Notes: generated from the letters alone by a model not told the origin. A stretch of DNA of 64,000 nt from JACVRW01 sp963827065 (GCA_963827065.1 CAWGZM010000006.1:62001-126000), one strand, 5' to 3'; shown: positions 50,956 to 59,340, numbered from the stretch's first letter. Translations and numbers: made by a program.

Positions 50956-51522
50956 CTACGCGTCGCTCGAGGTCCGCTTCGACACGCACTTCCCGAACGC
51001 GTTGCGCTTGTTCGGATTGGTGCCGTACTTGGCCGCGAACTTGTCGGTTCCCAGGGACCGGCGCTCCGCCGCGCACGCCTTGGCGGCGTTCTTGAAGTCC
51101 TCGGCCTCCTCGGCGTCGGCCTCGTCCATGTCCGCCTTCAGCTCCTTCGCCTTGGCAGACACGCACTTGCCGTGAGCGTTCTTGCCGTTGCCGTTTGCTC
51201 CGTAGTACTCGGCGAACGACTTGCCCTCATGCGTGGCCTGGAAGTTGGGGTCGGACGCCTCGGCCTTGCACTCCTTGGAGGCGTTCTTCCGCGCGGCGGC
51301 TTCCTCAGCGGCCTCCTCGGCCGTGTGCTTGCGCACGCAGCGGCTCATGCGGTGGTACTTCGCCTTGAAGGCCTCGCGGGTCGCGTCGCTCTTGCCCTGC
51401 TCGGCCTTGCACTGCCCGTGCGCGGCGTGCTGCTGCTCCTGCTCGGCGGGCGGCTTGCCGGCGGCGCCCGCCGGCAGCACCAGGACGGCCGCGAGCGCGA
51501 TGGCTAGCGTGATCTTGTTCAT
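50956..51522 (-). CDS. Secreted Cys/Lys-rich repeat protein
   Basis: Exported protein (188 aa). The signal peptide (ITLAIALAAVLVLPAGAAG) is followed by two or three copies of a short unit: F-A-E-Y-Y-G-A-N-G-N-G-K-N-A-H-G-K-C-V-S and F-A-A-K-Y-G-T-N-P-N-K-R-N-A-F-G-K-C-V-S. A diverged first one reads F-K-A-K-Y-H-R-M-S-R-C-V. Each is preceded by a charged helix with a single Cys (N-A-S-K-E-C-K-A-E; N-A-A-K-A-C-A-A-E). The linker is a Glu/Ala coiled stretch. Similar proteins recur in Solirubrobacterales as I recall. Function unknown; it is divergent from the fused ECF sigma factor, which might control it. Confidence 0.75.
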   Translation of the reverse strand: MNKITLAIALAAVLVLPAGAAGKPPAEQEQQHAAHGQCKAEQGKSDATREAFKAKYHRMSRCVRKHTAEEAAEEAAARKNASKECKAEASDPNFQATHEGKSFAEYYGANGNGKNAHGKCVSAKAKELKADMDEADAEEAEDFKNAAKACAAERRSLGTDKFAAKYGTNPNKRNAFGKCVSKRTSSDA

Positions 51523-51649
51523 GTGGGTTGGAACGCACCTCGGGGCCAAAGGTTCAGGAGTAACGCCTGAACTTCGCGCGCGTCTCTGCGTTGAGAGGGG
51601 TAATGCGCCGTCGGTTGCGGCCCCGCCGTTGGGGTACAACATCTGAGTC

Positions 51650-53173
51650 ATGCCGGTCGTCTCCCTTTCAATCGAGGCGCCCTTCCGCTTGCAGCGATCG
51701 AGGCGGCTGCTTTCCCACGCCGCGGACGACGTGCTGGTCGAGCAGATGCGGATCGGCAACGAGGTCGCGTTCGAGATCACCTTCGAGCGGCATGGGCGCG
51801 CCGTGCTCAGCTTTTGCCGGCATATGCTTGGCTCAGCCGAAGAGGCCGAGGACGCCGTTCAGCACACGTTCGCCTCGGCCTGGCGTCACCTTCAGCAGGG
51901 TGGGGATAGGGAACTCGCGCTCAGGCCTTGGCTCTTCACTGTCGCGCGCAATCGCTGCCTTTCAGTCCTGCGGGCTCGGCGCGACCAGACAGAGCTGCCC
52001 GAGCTCGAAACGGCGGGCCTGTCGGACGAGATCGAGCGGCGAGCGGAGCTCCGTGAGCTCTTGCGGGACATCGGCGAGTTGCCCACTGACCAGCGCGAGG
52101 CACTCCTTCTTTCTGAGCTCGGTGACCTGTCCCACTCCGCCGTGGCGGGGGTTCTCGGGTGCGAGGTCGCCCGGGTGAAGTCGCTCGTCTTTCGTGCGCG
52201 CAGCGCGCTGATCGCCCGGCGTGAGGCGCGCCTGATGCCCTGCGAGGAAATCCGCGAGCAGCTTGCGAACCTGCGCGGCGGGGCGCTGCGGCGCACGGAG
52301 CTGCGCCTTCACCTCGAGGAGTGCCCGGGTTGCCGCGCCTACCGCGATGAGGTCAAGCGCCAGCGCGCGCTGCTTGCCGCCGCGCTTCCGACCGCACCGG
52401 GAAGCGGCCTCGAGCTGAGCGTGCTGGCAGCCGCCGGCATCGGCGCCGGCGGGGCGGCCACGGGTGGAGCGGTGGCCGGCGGCGCGGCGGCGGCCGGAGC
52501 CGGCGCCGCGCTCAGCGGAGCCGGCTCGATGCTGCTGAGCAAGCTGGCTCTCGTAGGACTGCTGGCGGGAGGCGGCGTTGCGGCGGGAACCGTCTTGGTC
52601 GACGACCCGGGCGGGCGCCCCTCGCCCGCGCCCGCCGGCCCGCACCAGCGGGCCGGCGCCGGAGACCGCGAGCACGTGGCCGCGCAGATCGAGCGGGCCG
52701 GGCACGCTCCCGTAGTCAGACTGCCGGCTGCCGCCGGACCTCCAGCCACCGGACGCGACCGCGATCCGCTCTCGGCCCCGCGAAAGGGCAACGGCCCAGG
52801 TCGCGCCGGCGAAGAGCCGTACCCTCTCGCCACGTCACCCGGGCGCTCGCTTGGCGTCGAGCGCGGCCGGAAGCTCGGACAGCGCAAACGGGCGACGCGT
52901 CAGGCTGCGACGCCGCCTGCCGGGGCGCCGCACGGGCCCACCGCGCGTGGCCGCGGGCCCGTTGAGAAGCCGGCCGGCTCTGTCCCTGTCAAACGCGGGC
53001 CGCCGGAGACGAAGGCGCCAGTGCTCACGGAGCCACCTCGAGGCCCGAATCCAAAGTCCGTTCCCAAGCCGAGGCCCGCCGCGCCCACGCCGAAGGCACA
53101 GGGCGGGGCGCCCGCTCCGGCAGCGCCGCCGGTCGAGCTGCCCGTCGGCAAGGAAAAAGCGCCCAAGCCGTAG
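51650..53173 (+). CDS. ECF sigma factor fused to zinc-finger anti-sigma-like, TM and Pro-rich tail
   Basis: One polypeptide of 507 aa. Region 2 is at about residues 30-95 (AFEITFERHGRAVLSFCRHM then EEAEDAVQHTFASAWRHL) and region 4 at 140-190 (LPTDQREALLLSELGDLSHS, then VLGCEVARVKSLVFRARSAL). Next comes a zf-HC2 type anti-sigma motif, C198 in MPCEE and H221-x3-C225-x2-C228 in HLEECPGC. A Gly/Ala-rich hydrophobic segment follows (about 262-325, with LLSKLALVGLLAGGGVAAG). The last ~180 residues are Pro/Lys/Arg-rich and would be extracytoplasmic. This arrangement joins factor and inhibitor in a single membrane protein; related ECF groups with C-terminal extensions are known. Confidence 0.85.
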   Translation: MPVVSLSIEAPFRLQRSRRLLSHAADDVLVEQMRIGNEVAFEITFERHGRAVLSFCRHMLGSAEEAEDAVQHTFASAWRHLQQGGDRELALRPWLFTVARNRCLSVLRARRDQTELPELETAGLSDEIERRAELRELLRDIGELPTDQREALLLSELGDLSHSAVAGVLGCEVARVKSLVFRARSALIARREARLMPCEEIREQLANLRGGALRRTELRLHLEECPGCRAYRDEVKRQRALLAAALPTAPGSGLELSVLAAAGIGAGGAATGGAVAGGAAAAGAGAALSGAGSMLLSKLALVGLLAGGGVAAGTVLVDDPGGRPSPAPAGPHQRAGAGDREHVAAQIERAGHAPVVRLPAAAGPPATGRDRDPLSAPRKGNGPGRAGEEPYPLATSPGRSLGVERGRKLGQRKRATRQAATPPAGAPHGPTARGRGPVEKPAGSVPVKRGPPETKAPVLTEPPRGPNPKSVPKPRPAAPTPKAQGGAPAPAAPPVELPVGKEKAPKP

Positions 53174-53196
53174 CGCGCGGGGTGGATGATGCGCGC

Positions 53197-53835
53197 ATGC
53201 GCTTCTATCCCCAGCTGAGTGGCCCTCGCACCCGGACCATCCTTTGCGACGTCGGCGTGCTCGTCCTCGTCGCGCTTTTCGCGTGGACGGGCAAGCAGGT
53301 CCATGACACCGTCGTCGAGATCAACAGCCTCTCGCGCGGGGTGATCGATGCCGGCTCGTCGGTGCAGAACGGCTTCGAGGACGCCGCCGGCGCGGTCGGG
53401 GACGTGCCTGTTGTGGGTGGCTCGCTCGCGGACGGGCTGCGCTCGGCCGGAGGTGCGTCCGGCGGCAACGTCGTCGCCGCCGGCGAGGCCGGCGAGACCG
53501 CCGTCAACGACACGGCCAACGTGCTCGGCCTGGCGATCTTCGGACTGCCGACGCTCGTCCTGCTCGCATTCTTCATCCCGCTCCGCGGGCTCCAGATCCG
53601 GCGCCTCACGCTCGGGGCGCAGGCGCTCGGGCCTGCACCGTCCGGCGAGCGCCGCCGCCTGCTCGCCGAGCGAGCCGCGTTCGGCATGTCCTGGGCCGAT
53701 CTCCGCCTGTTCAGCCGCGACCCGATCGGCGATCTCGAAGCTCACAACTACGAGCCGCTGCTGGCCGCGCTCTACGCCGACGCGGGGATGCGTCCGCCCT
53801 CGACCGCTGCTGAGGGGCGGCGCCTTGGGACATGA
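53197..53835 (+). CDS. Membrane protein of unknown function
   Basis: Protein of 212 aa with two spans: TILCDVGVLVLVALFAWTGK and VLGLAIFGLPTLVLLAFFIP. They enclose a periplasmic domain of about 90 residues that is small-residue rich (SRGVIDAGSSVQNGFEDAAG, then VVGGSLADGLRSAGGASGGN) and probably helical. The cytoplasmic C terminus has LAERAAFGMSWADLRLFSRD then PIGDLEAHNYEPLLAALYAD. The ATG at 53197 is preferred over a GTG 15 bases earlier. It follows the fused sigma factor by 23 bp and is likely co-transcribed. No family recognised. Confidence 0.7.
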   Translation: MRFYPQLSGPRTRTILCDVGVLVLVALFAWTGKQVHDTVVEINSLSRGVIDAGSSVQNGFEDAAGAVGDVPVVGGSLADGLRSAGGASGGNVVAAGEAGETAVNDTANVLGLAIFGLPTLVLLAFFIPLRGLQIRRLTLGAQALGPAPSGERRRLLAERAAFGMSWADLRLFSRDPIGDLEAHNYEPLLAALYADAGMRPPSTAAEGRRLGT

Positions 53836-53886
53836 CGGCCGCCCGTCCTCCCAGCGCTCGGAGCACGGCAACCCCGCGCGCTCCAA

Positions 53887-54285
53887 CTAGTCGTCGAGCG
53901 GAAACGAGTGGTGCTCGTGTGCGACGACCCAGCGGCCGTCCTCCTTGCGCAACCCGAGCGTCAGCCGCAGGCGGTTCTCGGGCTTGTCGGCCAGCTCCTG
54001 AGGCGTCCCGCAGCGCAGTAGCGCATGGGCGTAGGCCACGTCCTCGCCGGCGGTCACGTCCAGGGAGACGATCTCGAACGACGCACCCTCGAGCTGGAAG
54101 CGGAAGAAGGGCGGCCAGGTGGCTCGGTACGCCTCGATGCCTCGAACGCCGTCGTAGGGCGGCGGCACGTCGAACATGACGATGTCACCGGCGTGGGCCG
54201 CCACGACCGTCTCCAGATCGCCGGCGTGCACGGCGTCGGCCCAGCTCTCGATCAGGGTGCGGATCTGTTGCTCGTCTTGGTTCAT
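53887..54285 (-). CDS. NTF2-like/SnoaL-like protein
   Basis: NTF2-like protein of 132 aa starting M-N-Q-D-E-Q-Q-I-R-T-L-I-E-S-W-A-D-A-V. It has VVAAHAGDIVMFDVPPPYDG, GVRGIEAYRATWPPFFRFQL and VAYAHALLRCGTP strands, matching the DUF4440/SnoaL calcium/calmodulin-kinase-association-like group. A longer start 36 bases upstream (M-I-F-E-G-D-K) is possible. It is the fifth protein of this fold in the window but does not share the M-S-Q start or the promoter cassette. Confidence 0.8.
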   Translation of the reverse strand: MNQDEQQIRTLIESWADAVHAGDLETVVAAHAGDIVMFDVPPPYDGVRGIEAYRATWPPFFRFQLEGASFEIVSLDVTAGEDVAYAHALLRCGTPQELADKPENRLRLTLGLRKEDGRWVVAHEHHSFPLDD

Positions 54286-54355
54286 GTATGGACTGAGACT
54301 CTTGTCACCCTCGAAAATCATCCGTGCCTAGCGGCTGCCGCTACGTTTCCCGCGC

Positions 54356-55279
54356 ATGACGGACTCGCTCGTCGTTGCCGGCGAGGCACTCATCGACGTC
54401 GTCGCCGCACCCGACGGCACGCTGGTCGGCCATCCGGGCGGAGGCCCCTACACCGTCGCTCGCTCGATCGGACGCCTGGAGCAGCCGGTCGCGTACCTCG
54501 GCCGTATCTCGACCGACGGTTTCGGCGCCCGTCTGCGACACGAGCTCGAGGACGACGGGGTCGGCCTCGACGCGATCGTGGCCACTGATGCTCCCACCAC
54601 GCTCGCGCTCGTCGAGCTGGACGCCTCGGGAACCGCCGCGTACCGCTTCTACGTTGGGGGCACGTCGGCCCCGGGCCTGACGCTCGAGGCAGCGACGGCG
54701 GTGCTGCCCGAGCGGATCGAGACGCTCTGCGTCGGCGCGCTGGGCTTGGTCTTCGAGCCGATGGCGACGACCCTGGAGCGGCTCGTCGAGCGGGTCGCCC
54801 CCGGCACGCTCGTGGCTCTCGACCCGAACTGCCGGCCGGCCGCCATCGAGGACCGGGCCGCCTATCGCGGGCGTCTCGAGCGCGTGCTGCGCCGGACCGA
54901 CGTGCTGAAGGTGAGCGAGGACGACCTCGAGTGGCTCCTGCCCGGCAGCTCCGCGACGGACGCCGCTCGTGCCCTCCTGCCCCGCGGCGAGGCCGTCGCA
55001 CTCGTCACGCTGGGCAGCCGGGGAGCGCTGATCGTGCGCGGCGACGACGATGTGGTCGCGGTTGAGGCCCCGCCCGTCGAGGTGGTGGACACGATCGGCG
55101 CAGGCGACGCGTTCACGGGCGCCTTCCTCGCCCATTGGCGCTCGCGCGGACTCGGCCGGGCCGAGCTCGGCGGGCGCGAGGAGCTAATCGAGGCGACCCG
55201 CTTCGCCTGCCGTGTGGCCGCCCTCACGTGCGCCCGGGCGGGCGCAGAGCCGCCGCGGCGCGCCGAGCTGGACGGCTAG
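54356..55279 (+). CDS. PfkB-family carbohydrate kinase
   Basis: Ribokinase-like sugar kinase (307 aa). The N-terminal signature is VVAGEALIDVVAAPDGTLVGH, then the glycine pair GGGPYTVARSIGRLEQPVAY. The C-terminal PfkB signature VDTIGAGDAFTGAFLAHWRS carries the catalytic Asp in GAGDAF. DPNCRPAAI and LVTLGSRGALIVRG are also typical. Substrate (fructose, ribose or another hexose) cannot be told. It stands alone between divergent and convergent neighbours. Confidence 0.92.
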   Translation: MTDSLVVAGEALIDVVAAPDGTLVGHPGGGPYTVARSIGRLEQPVAYLGRISTDGFGARLRHELEDDGVGLDAIVATDAPTTLALVELDASGTAAYRFYVGGTSAPGLTLEAATAVLPERIETLCVGALGLVFEPMATTLERLVERVAPGTLVALDPNCRPAAIEDRAAYRGRLERVLRRTDVLKVSEDDLEWLLPGSSATDAARALLPRGEAVALVTLGSRGALIVRGDDDVVAVEAPPVEVVDTIGAGDAFTGAFLAHWRSRGLGRAELGGREELIEATRFACRVAALTCARAGAEPPRRAELDG

Positions 55280-55283
55280 GTCG

Positions 55284-55535
55284 TCAGCTCTTGGCGGCGG
55301 CCTTGCCGCCCTTGCGGCCGGCTGCCTGCTTCTGGGCCCGGTTGCCGCCGCTCCCGCTGCCGCTGCTCTTGCTGCTGCGGCTGCTGCCGCCGCCGCTGCC
55401 GGACTTCTTCCCGCCCTTGCTCGAGGCATCAGGGGTGTTGGCGATCGCCGCGGCGCGGCTCTTGCTCATCCCCTTCTTGCGGAGCCCCTCGTACTGCTTG
55501 TCGTTCTTGACACTCGGTCCGTGATCCTTCGCCAT
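55284..55535 (-). CDS. Small basic Gly/Ser-rich conserved protein
   Basis: Protein of 83 aa with a conserved head M-A-K-D-H-G-P-S-V-K-N-D-K-Q-Y-E-G-L-R-K and a helix GMSKSRAAAIANTPDASSKG, followed by a low-complexity Lys/Ser/Gly tail. This head (K-D-H-G-P-S, Y-E-x-L-R-x-K-G-M-S-K-x-R-A-A-x-I-A-N) recurs in many actinobacteria as a small uncharacterised family. Disordered tail and basic charge suggest nucleic-acid binding, but no function is known. Confidence 0.8.
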   Translation of the reverse strand: MAKDHGPSVKNDKQYEGLRKKGMSKSRAAAIANTPDASSKGGKKSGSGGGSSRSSKSSGSGSGGNRAQKQAAGRKGGKAAAKS

Positions 55536-55571
55536 GACGGTTCCACCTCCGGAGTCGCCTACGCGCCCGCT

Positions 55572-56726
55572 TTACCCGATCGACGGCGCGCCAACCGCCG
55601 GCTCAGCCGCCTCCGCGTCCCAGCTCCGCATACGGCGGCGCAGGTCCAGGTAGCTCGCCAGCCCGGGGAGCGCGGGCAGGTAGGTCGAGATCAGCTGATA
55701 GCTGACGACCGCGAGCAGGGCGAGGCCGGCGTCGACTCCCGAGGCCGCGAACGCGCCCACCATTCCCCCCTCCGCCCCGCCGACGCCACCCGGCAGCGGC
55801 AGCAGATTGCCCATCTGGCCGAGGAAGTAGCAGAGCACGAGAGTGCCGGTGGCCGGCGGCTCACCGAAGGCATGGAAGGTCGCCCACAGGGTCGCCACGT
55901 CGAAGGCCCACCACACGAGCGGCCATAGCAACACCGTCGGCCGCTCGCGCACGATCGAGAGCGCGAGCCGCGCGGCGTTCCCCGCGACCTGTGGGACGGT
56001 CGCGAGCCGCGTGGCGAGCCGTCCGACCCAGCCTGAGCGGTGCTCGAGCGCCTGCACGCGCCGCTCGAGATCCTCGGGGACGCGGACGAGCGCGAACGCG
56101 AGCGCGCTGACCAGGCCGCCCACCACCATGGCGACGACCCCGAGCAGCGTCGGCACGTCCGGCAGTGCCCCCGTCACGACGAGTACGCCGCCGAACAGGA
56201 GTGCGGCGATGTAGACCGAGTAGAGCAGGATCATGAAGGCGGTCAGCTGGCGCGCCGCTGTTCGCACGGACATTCCGACGCGGTGGAGTGCCCAGCCAGT
56301 GAAGGCGATCCCGCCGGCACCGCCCGCGGAGAACACCCGCGTTGCCACCACTCCGGCGAGCGTCAGCTCCGTCGAAGTGGCCCAGTTGAGCCGGGGCGCG
56401 CGCGGGTGATGCACGACGTAGGTGAGCACGACGTAGCCGCCGAACGAGACGATCTCGAGCCCGACCCCGGCGGCGAGCCACGCGGGGTTGCCGCGCTCGA
56501 CCCGCTGGACGAGCTCCTCGAGGTCGTCCAGGTGCGCGATCCCGAGCGACACGACCACCACGACCACCGCCCCTACGACCGCTCGCCGGACCAGATTGCG
56601 GTGGGCCTCCAGCTGGGTGATCCACGCGTCGCGCTTCGCGACGAGCACGCTCGCGACGAGCACGGCGGCGGTCGCCACCCCCGCAAGCACGATCGTGTGC
56701 TCGGAGGGAATCCAGCCGGCGATCAC
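55572..56726 (-). CDS. UPF0104/LPG-synthase-TM-type membrane protein
   Basis: Integral membrane protein (384 aa) with about eight spans, of the family of lysylphosphatidylglycerol synthase transmembrane regions and flippase-like proteins. Conserved-looking parts are VVATRVFSAGGAGGIAFTGW, LCYFLGQMGNLLPLPGGVGG followed by AEGGMVGAFAASGVD, the family's P-G-G-x-G-x-x-E. No soluble aminoacyl transferase domain is attached, so lipid or polyprenol-linked substrate transport is more likely than lipid synthesis. Last gene of the operon that contains the formylglycine-generating enzyme, 11 bp downstream. Confidence 0.86.
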   Translation of the reverse strand: MIAGWIPSEHTIVLAGVATAAVLVASVLVAKRDAWITQLEAHRNLVRRAVVGAVVVVVVSLGIAHLDDLEELVQRVERGNPAWLAAGVGLEIVSFGGYVVLTYVVHHPRAPRLNWATSTELTLAGVVATRVFSAGGAGGIAFTGWALHRVGMSVRTAARQLTAFMILLYSVYIAALLFGGVLVVTGALPDVPTLLGVVAMVVGGLVSALAFALVRVPEDLERRVQALEHRSGWVGRLATRLATVPQVAGNAARLALSIVRERPTVLLWPLVWWAFDVATLWATFHAFGEPPATGTLVLCYFLGQMGNLLPLPGGVGGAEGGMVGAFAASGVDAGLALLAVVSYQLISTYLPALPGLASYLDLRRRMRSWDAEAAEPAVGAPSIG

Positions 56727-56736
56727 CCAGGCGACA

Positions 56737-57573
56737 CTAATGGCGCAGGTCTGCCGCCACCCTGAAGCCCATGTGTCCGGTCGTGCTCTCGGGCGTATTG
56801 CGGCTGCGCGCCGCCACCCGGTAGCGGTTGCAGTAGGACTCGTGACACAGGTATGAGCCGCCGCGGATCACCTTGCCGCGGCCAGGTCCGGGGCCGCCCG
56901 CCGCGTCGAACCAGTCAGCGCACCACTCCCAGGCGTTGCCGGACGTGTTGCGGAGGCCGAAGCCGTTCTGCTCGAAGACGTCGACAGGCGCTGTGCCGTA
57001 ATGGCCGTCCTCGCAGGTGTTGTGGTCGGGGAAGCTTCCCTGCCAGATGTTGCAGTGGTGCTCGCCGCCTGGCGTGAGCTCGTCGCCCCACGGGTAGCGC
57101 CTCTGCTCGAGCCCGCCGCGCGCCGCGTACTCCCACTCCACCTCGGTCGGCAGGCGCAGGCCGGCCCAACGGCAATAGGCCCGCGCGTCCGTCCAGGACA
57201 CGTGCACGACGGGATGGTCGGCGCGCCCGTCGATCGACGATCCCGGCCCCTCGGGGCGCTGCCAGTCGGCGCCTTCGACCTGGCGCCACCAGGGCGCCTG
57301 CGCGACCGCGCGCGTGGGCGGGAAGTCGTCGGGCAGCAGTCCGGCGAACACGAAGGACGTGCCAAGCCGCTCGGCCGTCGTGCGATGGCCGGTGGCCGCC
57401 AGAAACGACGCGAACTCCTCGTTCGTGACCGCGTGGGCGGCGATCCGGAACGGCTCGACGACGACCTCGCGGACCGGCCCCTCGCCGTCCTCGGGAAAGC
57501 CGCCGGGGTCCTCGGAGCCCATCAGGAAGGCTCCGCCCTCCAGCTCGAGCAGGTCGGCGGTCGATGCGGTCAT
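56737..57573 (-). CDS. Formylglycine-generating enzyme (sulfatase-modifying factor)
   Basis: FGE-sulfatase domain protein (278 aa) that converts a cysteine in a C-x-P-x-R sulfatase motif to formylglycine. The active-site pair is present: C243 and C248 in GGSYLCHESYCNRYRVAAR, equivalent to the two catalytic cysteines of true FGEs. Calcium-site and fold motifs are FLMGSEDPGGFPEDGEGPVR, HPVVHVSWTDARAYCRWAG, LPTEVEWEYAARGG and RNTSGNAWEWCADWF. No sulfatase gene with a C-x-P-x-R motif is in the window, so the client protein is elsewhere. It lies 13 bp from the hydrolase gene and 10 bp from the UPF0104 gene. Confidence 0.93.
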   Translation of the reverse strand: MTASTADLLELEGGAFLMGSEDPGGFPEDGEGPVREVVVEPFRIAAHAVTNEEFASFLAATGHRTTAERLGTSFVFAGLLPDDFPPTRAVAQAPWWRQVEGADWQRPEGPGSSIDGRADHPVVHVSWTDARAYCRWAGLRLPTEVEWEYAARGGLEQRRYPWGDELTPGGEHHCNIWQGSFPDHNTCEDGHYGTAPVDVFEQNGFGLRNTSGNAWEWCADWFDAAGGPGPGRGKVIRGGSYLCHESYCNRYRVAARSRNTPESTTGHMGFRVAADLRH

Positions 57574-57586
57574 CGCCGCGCTGAGA

Positions 57587-58882
57587 CTATCCGCGCTCCT
57601 CCCCTCGCAGCGAGCGGTCGAAGAACCCGGTCACTCGCTGCTCGTACTCCCGCGGGCGCGCCTCGAGGCCCCCGACATGGCCGGCCTCGGGGATCTCCCA
57701 GATCGCCTTGGGTCCGCCGGCGGCACGGTAGAACGCGCGGTTGGCGCGCTTCTCCTGGCCGCCGCTGCCCTCGCTCGCGTAGATGAGGAACATCGGCCGA
57801 GGGGCGATCTCGTCCACGAGGTCGACCAGATGCGGCGGGGGCTCGGAGTCCGAGAACACGGCCGTCGCGGGCGTGTTCACGGCGTTGAACGCGACCGCCG
57901 GCCAGCTGCTCCCGGGCACGCTCAGGAGCTCGCCGACAGAGCGCGAGGCCGCGCCCTCGGAGACGACGGCGTCGAGGTCCTCGTTGTGCGCGGCCGTCTG
58001 CAGGAAGGTCTCGCCGCCCACGGACAAACCTAGGCCGCCGATGCGACCGGGCTCGACATCCGGGCGGCCCTTCAGGAACTCGATCGCGGCATCCAGGTCG
58101 CGCTCGCCCTCATTCCAGGCGTAGGGATTGGGGTCACCGTCGCTCTCCCCCTCGCCACGGCGGTCGAAGATGAGCACGCCGTAGCCGTGACGCGCGAGGT
58201 AGCGCGCGTGGGGCTGGGTGCCCTTGCGCCCGAACGCGACGATCACGGCCGCGCCGTTTCGCGACGGGACGTATGAGGCCTCGAGCGTGAGACCGTCGCT
58301 CGTATGCAGCTCGACGTCCTCGACGGTGGCGCTGCCGAGGTCGATGTCGGCCACCGGCGGTCGGGCCGTGTGTGTCGCGACGTACGCGTACCCAACCGGG
58401 AACAGGAGAAAGATGCAGCCGACGGCGCTCGCAAGCGCGATGGCGCCGCGCCGTGCCGACGTGCGAACCAGACCAGTGTCGCGCCGGCGGCTCGTCCAGA
58501 GCGTCTGCAGCCCCAGGCCGAGCAGCGCGAGTCCGGCGGGAATCGCGAGCAGCCCGGTGAAGTCGTCGCCCGACGGCCCGCCGTGCGTCGTGTAGTGGAC
58601 GGCCTCGACGCCCGCTACGACGCCGAAGAACCCGGCCACGAGCGCGATCACGGCGCGGCCACCGGCGCGGACGCGCAGATAGGCCGCCGCGGCCAGCGCG
58701 AGCGCGGCGAGCGGGACGAGCCCGCTGAGCAGGTGGTCCGCGGCCGACGTGCCGGGCTGCGGCTGCAGGAACGAGTCGTCGATCACGTGAAGGGCGATCA
58801 GCGCCAGCGACGCCAGGAACAGCAGCTGGTGGCGAGCCAGCGTGCGCGCGCTCCGCACGCGGGAGGCGGTCGCGGTGGTCAT
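57587..58882 (-). CDS. Membrane-anchored alpha/beta hydrolase
   Basis: Protein of 431 aa with an N-terminal membrane part of about five spans (ALIALHVIDDSFLQPQPG, LLSGLVPLAALALAAAAYL and VIALVAGFFGVVAGVEAV among them). From about residue 185 a hydrolase domain follows: VIVAFGRKGTQPHARYLARH, GYGVLIFDRRGEGESDGDPN, the nucleophile Ser in IGGLGLSVGGETFL and the terminal His in EIPEAGHVGG. It belongs with the BD-FAE/DLH-like group tethered to the membrane. It overlaps the small gene upstream by 4 bp. Likely acts on the outer leaflet or periplasm; substrate unknown. Confidence 0.82.
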   Translation of the reverse strand: MTTATASRVRSARTLARHQLLFLASLALIALHVIDDSFLQPQPGTSAADHLLSGLVPLAALALAAAAYLRVRAGGRAVIALVAGFFGVVAGVEAVHYTTHGGPSGDDFTGLLAIPAGLALLGLGLQTLWTSRRRDTGLVRTSARRGAIALASAVGCIFLLFPVGYAYVATHTARPPVADIDLGSATVEDVELHTSDGLTLEASYVPSRNGAAVIVAFGRKGTQPHARYLARHGYGVLIFDRRGEGESDGDPNPYAWNEGERDLDAAIEFLKGRPDVEPGRIGGLGLSVGGETFLQTAAHNEDLDAVVSEGAASRSVGELLSVPGSSWPAVAFNAVNTPATAVFSDSEPPPHLVDLVDEIAPRPMFLIYASEGSGGQEKRANRAFYRAAGGPKAIWEIPEAGHVGGLEARPREYEQRVTGFFDRSLRGEERG

Positions 58883-59085
58883 CGCAGCGCCTCCGCCCGG
58901 GCACTCAGGCCGACGGAGGCGGCCGCGACGCCGGCGTTGCCGGCGAGGTTCTTGAGCCGCTCCCAGCGGGACGGCCGGTCAGACCGGCGGCGCCGGTAGT
59001 CGGAGATGGTCTGGCCTGCCGGGATCGTGCTCTCGATGTAAGCGAGCGGGATCTCCAGCTCGAACTCGGTAGTCGTGCGGGTCAC
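58879..59085 (-). CDS. Small hypothetical protein
   Basis: 68 aa, opening M-T-R-T-T-T-E-F-E-L-E-I-P-L-A-Y-I and containing a basic turn (SDYRRRRSDRPSRWERLKNL) and a small-residue end (AGNAGVAAASVGLSARAEAL). It overlaps both neighbours by 4 bp, so translation is coupled with the gene at 59082 and the hydrolase. No family recognised. The coupling to the operon is the only clue. Confidence 0.65.
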   Translation of the reverse strand: MTRTTTEFELEIPLAYIESTIPAGQTISDYRRRRSDRPSRWERLKNLAGNAGVAAASVGLSARAEALR

Positions 59086-59324
59086 GGGATCTCAACCTCT
59101 CTGACCTGAATCGCATGCGTGCGTTGCGCGACGAACCTCGGGAGGAGCGCGAGCGCCTCCCGGTGGCTCGGAGCCGTCACCTGCCACCACAGCCCGTGTC
59201 CGCCGGAGAGGCAACTCGACCGCACGCGGCGGCGTCGGAGCGGGCTCTCGAAGCCCTGCCAGGCGGCGAACACGGCGGCGCATTCGTGTGCCTCGTGCTG
59301 GTGGTGAAGGAGGAAGAACGGCAT
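59082..59324 (-). CDS. Small conserved protein, first gene of the FGE operon
   Basis: A protein of 80 aa starting M-P-F-F-L-L-H-H-Q-H-E-A-H-E-C. It has the conserved W-Q-G-F-E-S-P-L-R and SSCLSGGHGLWWQVTAPSHR, the latter with a CLSGGH motif, and ALALLPRFVAQRTHAIQVRE. The pattern recalls small actinobacterial DUF3303-like alpha/beta proteins. Two cysteines and several histidines could bind metal. Start ATG 59324 lies 17 bases after the 44-bp shared element. Function unknown. Confidence 0.65.
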   Translation of the reverse strand: MPFFLLHHQHEAHECAAVFAAWQGFESPLRRRRVRSSCLSGGHGLWWQVTAPSHREALALLPRFVAQRTHAIQVREVEIP

Positions 59325-59340
59325 GCTTCGATACTTCCGC

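Noticed and set aside
55316..55420. Short tandem-like GCC/GCT repeats
   Set aside because: They encode the low-complexity Ser/Lys/Gly tail of the 83-aa protein, and are coding rather than a separate repeat element.
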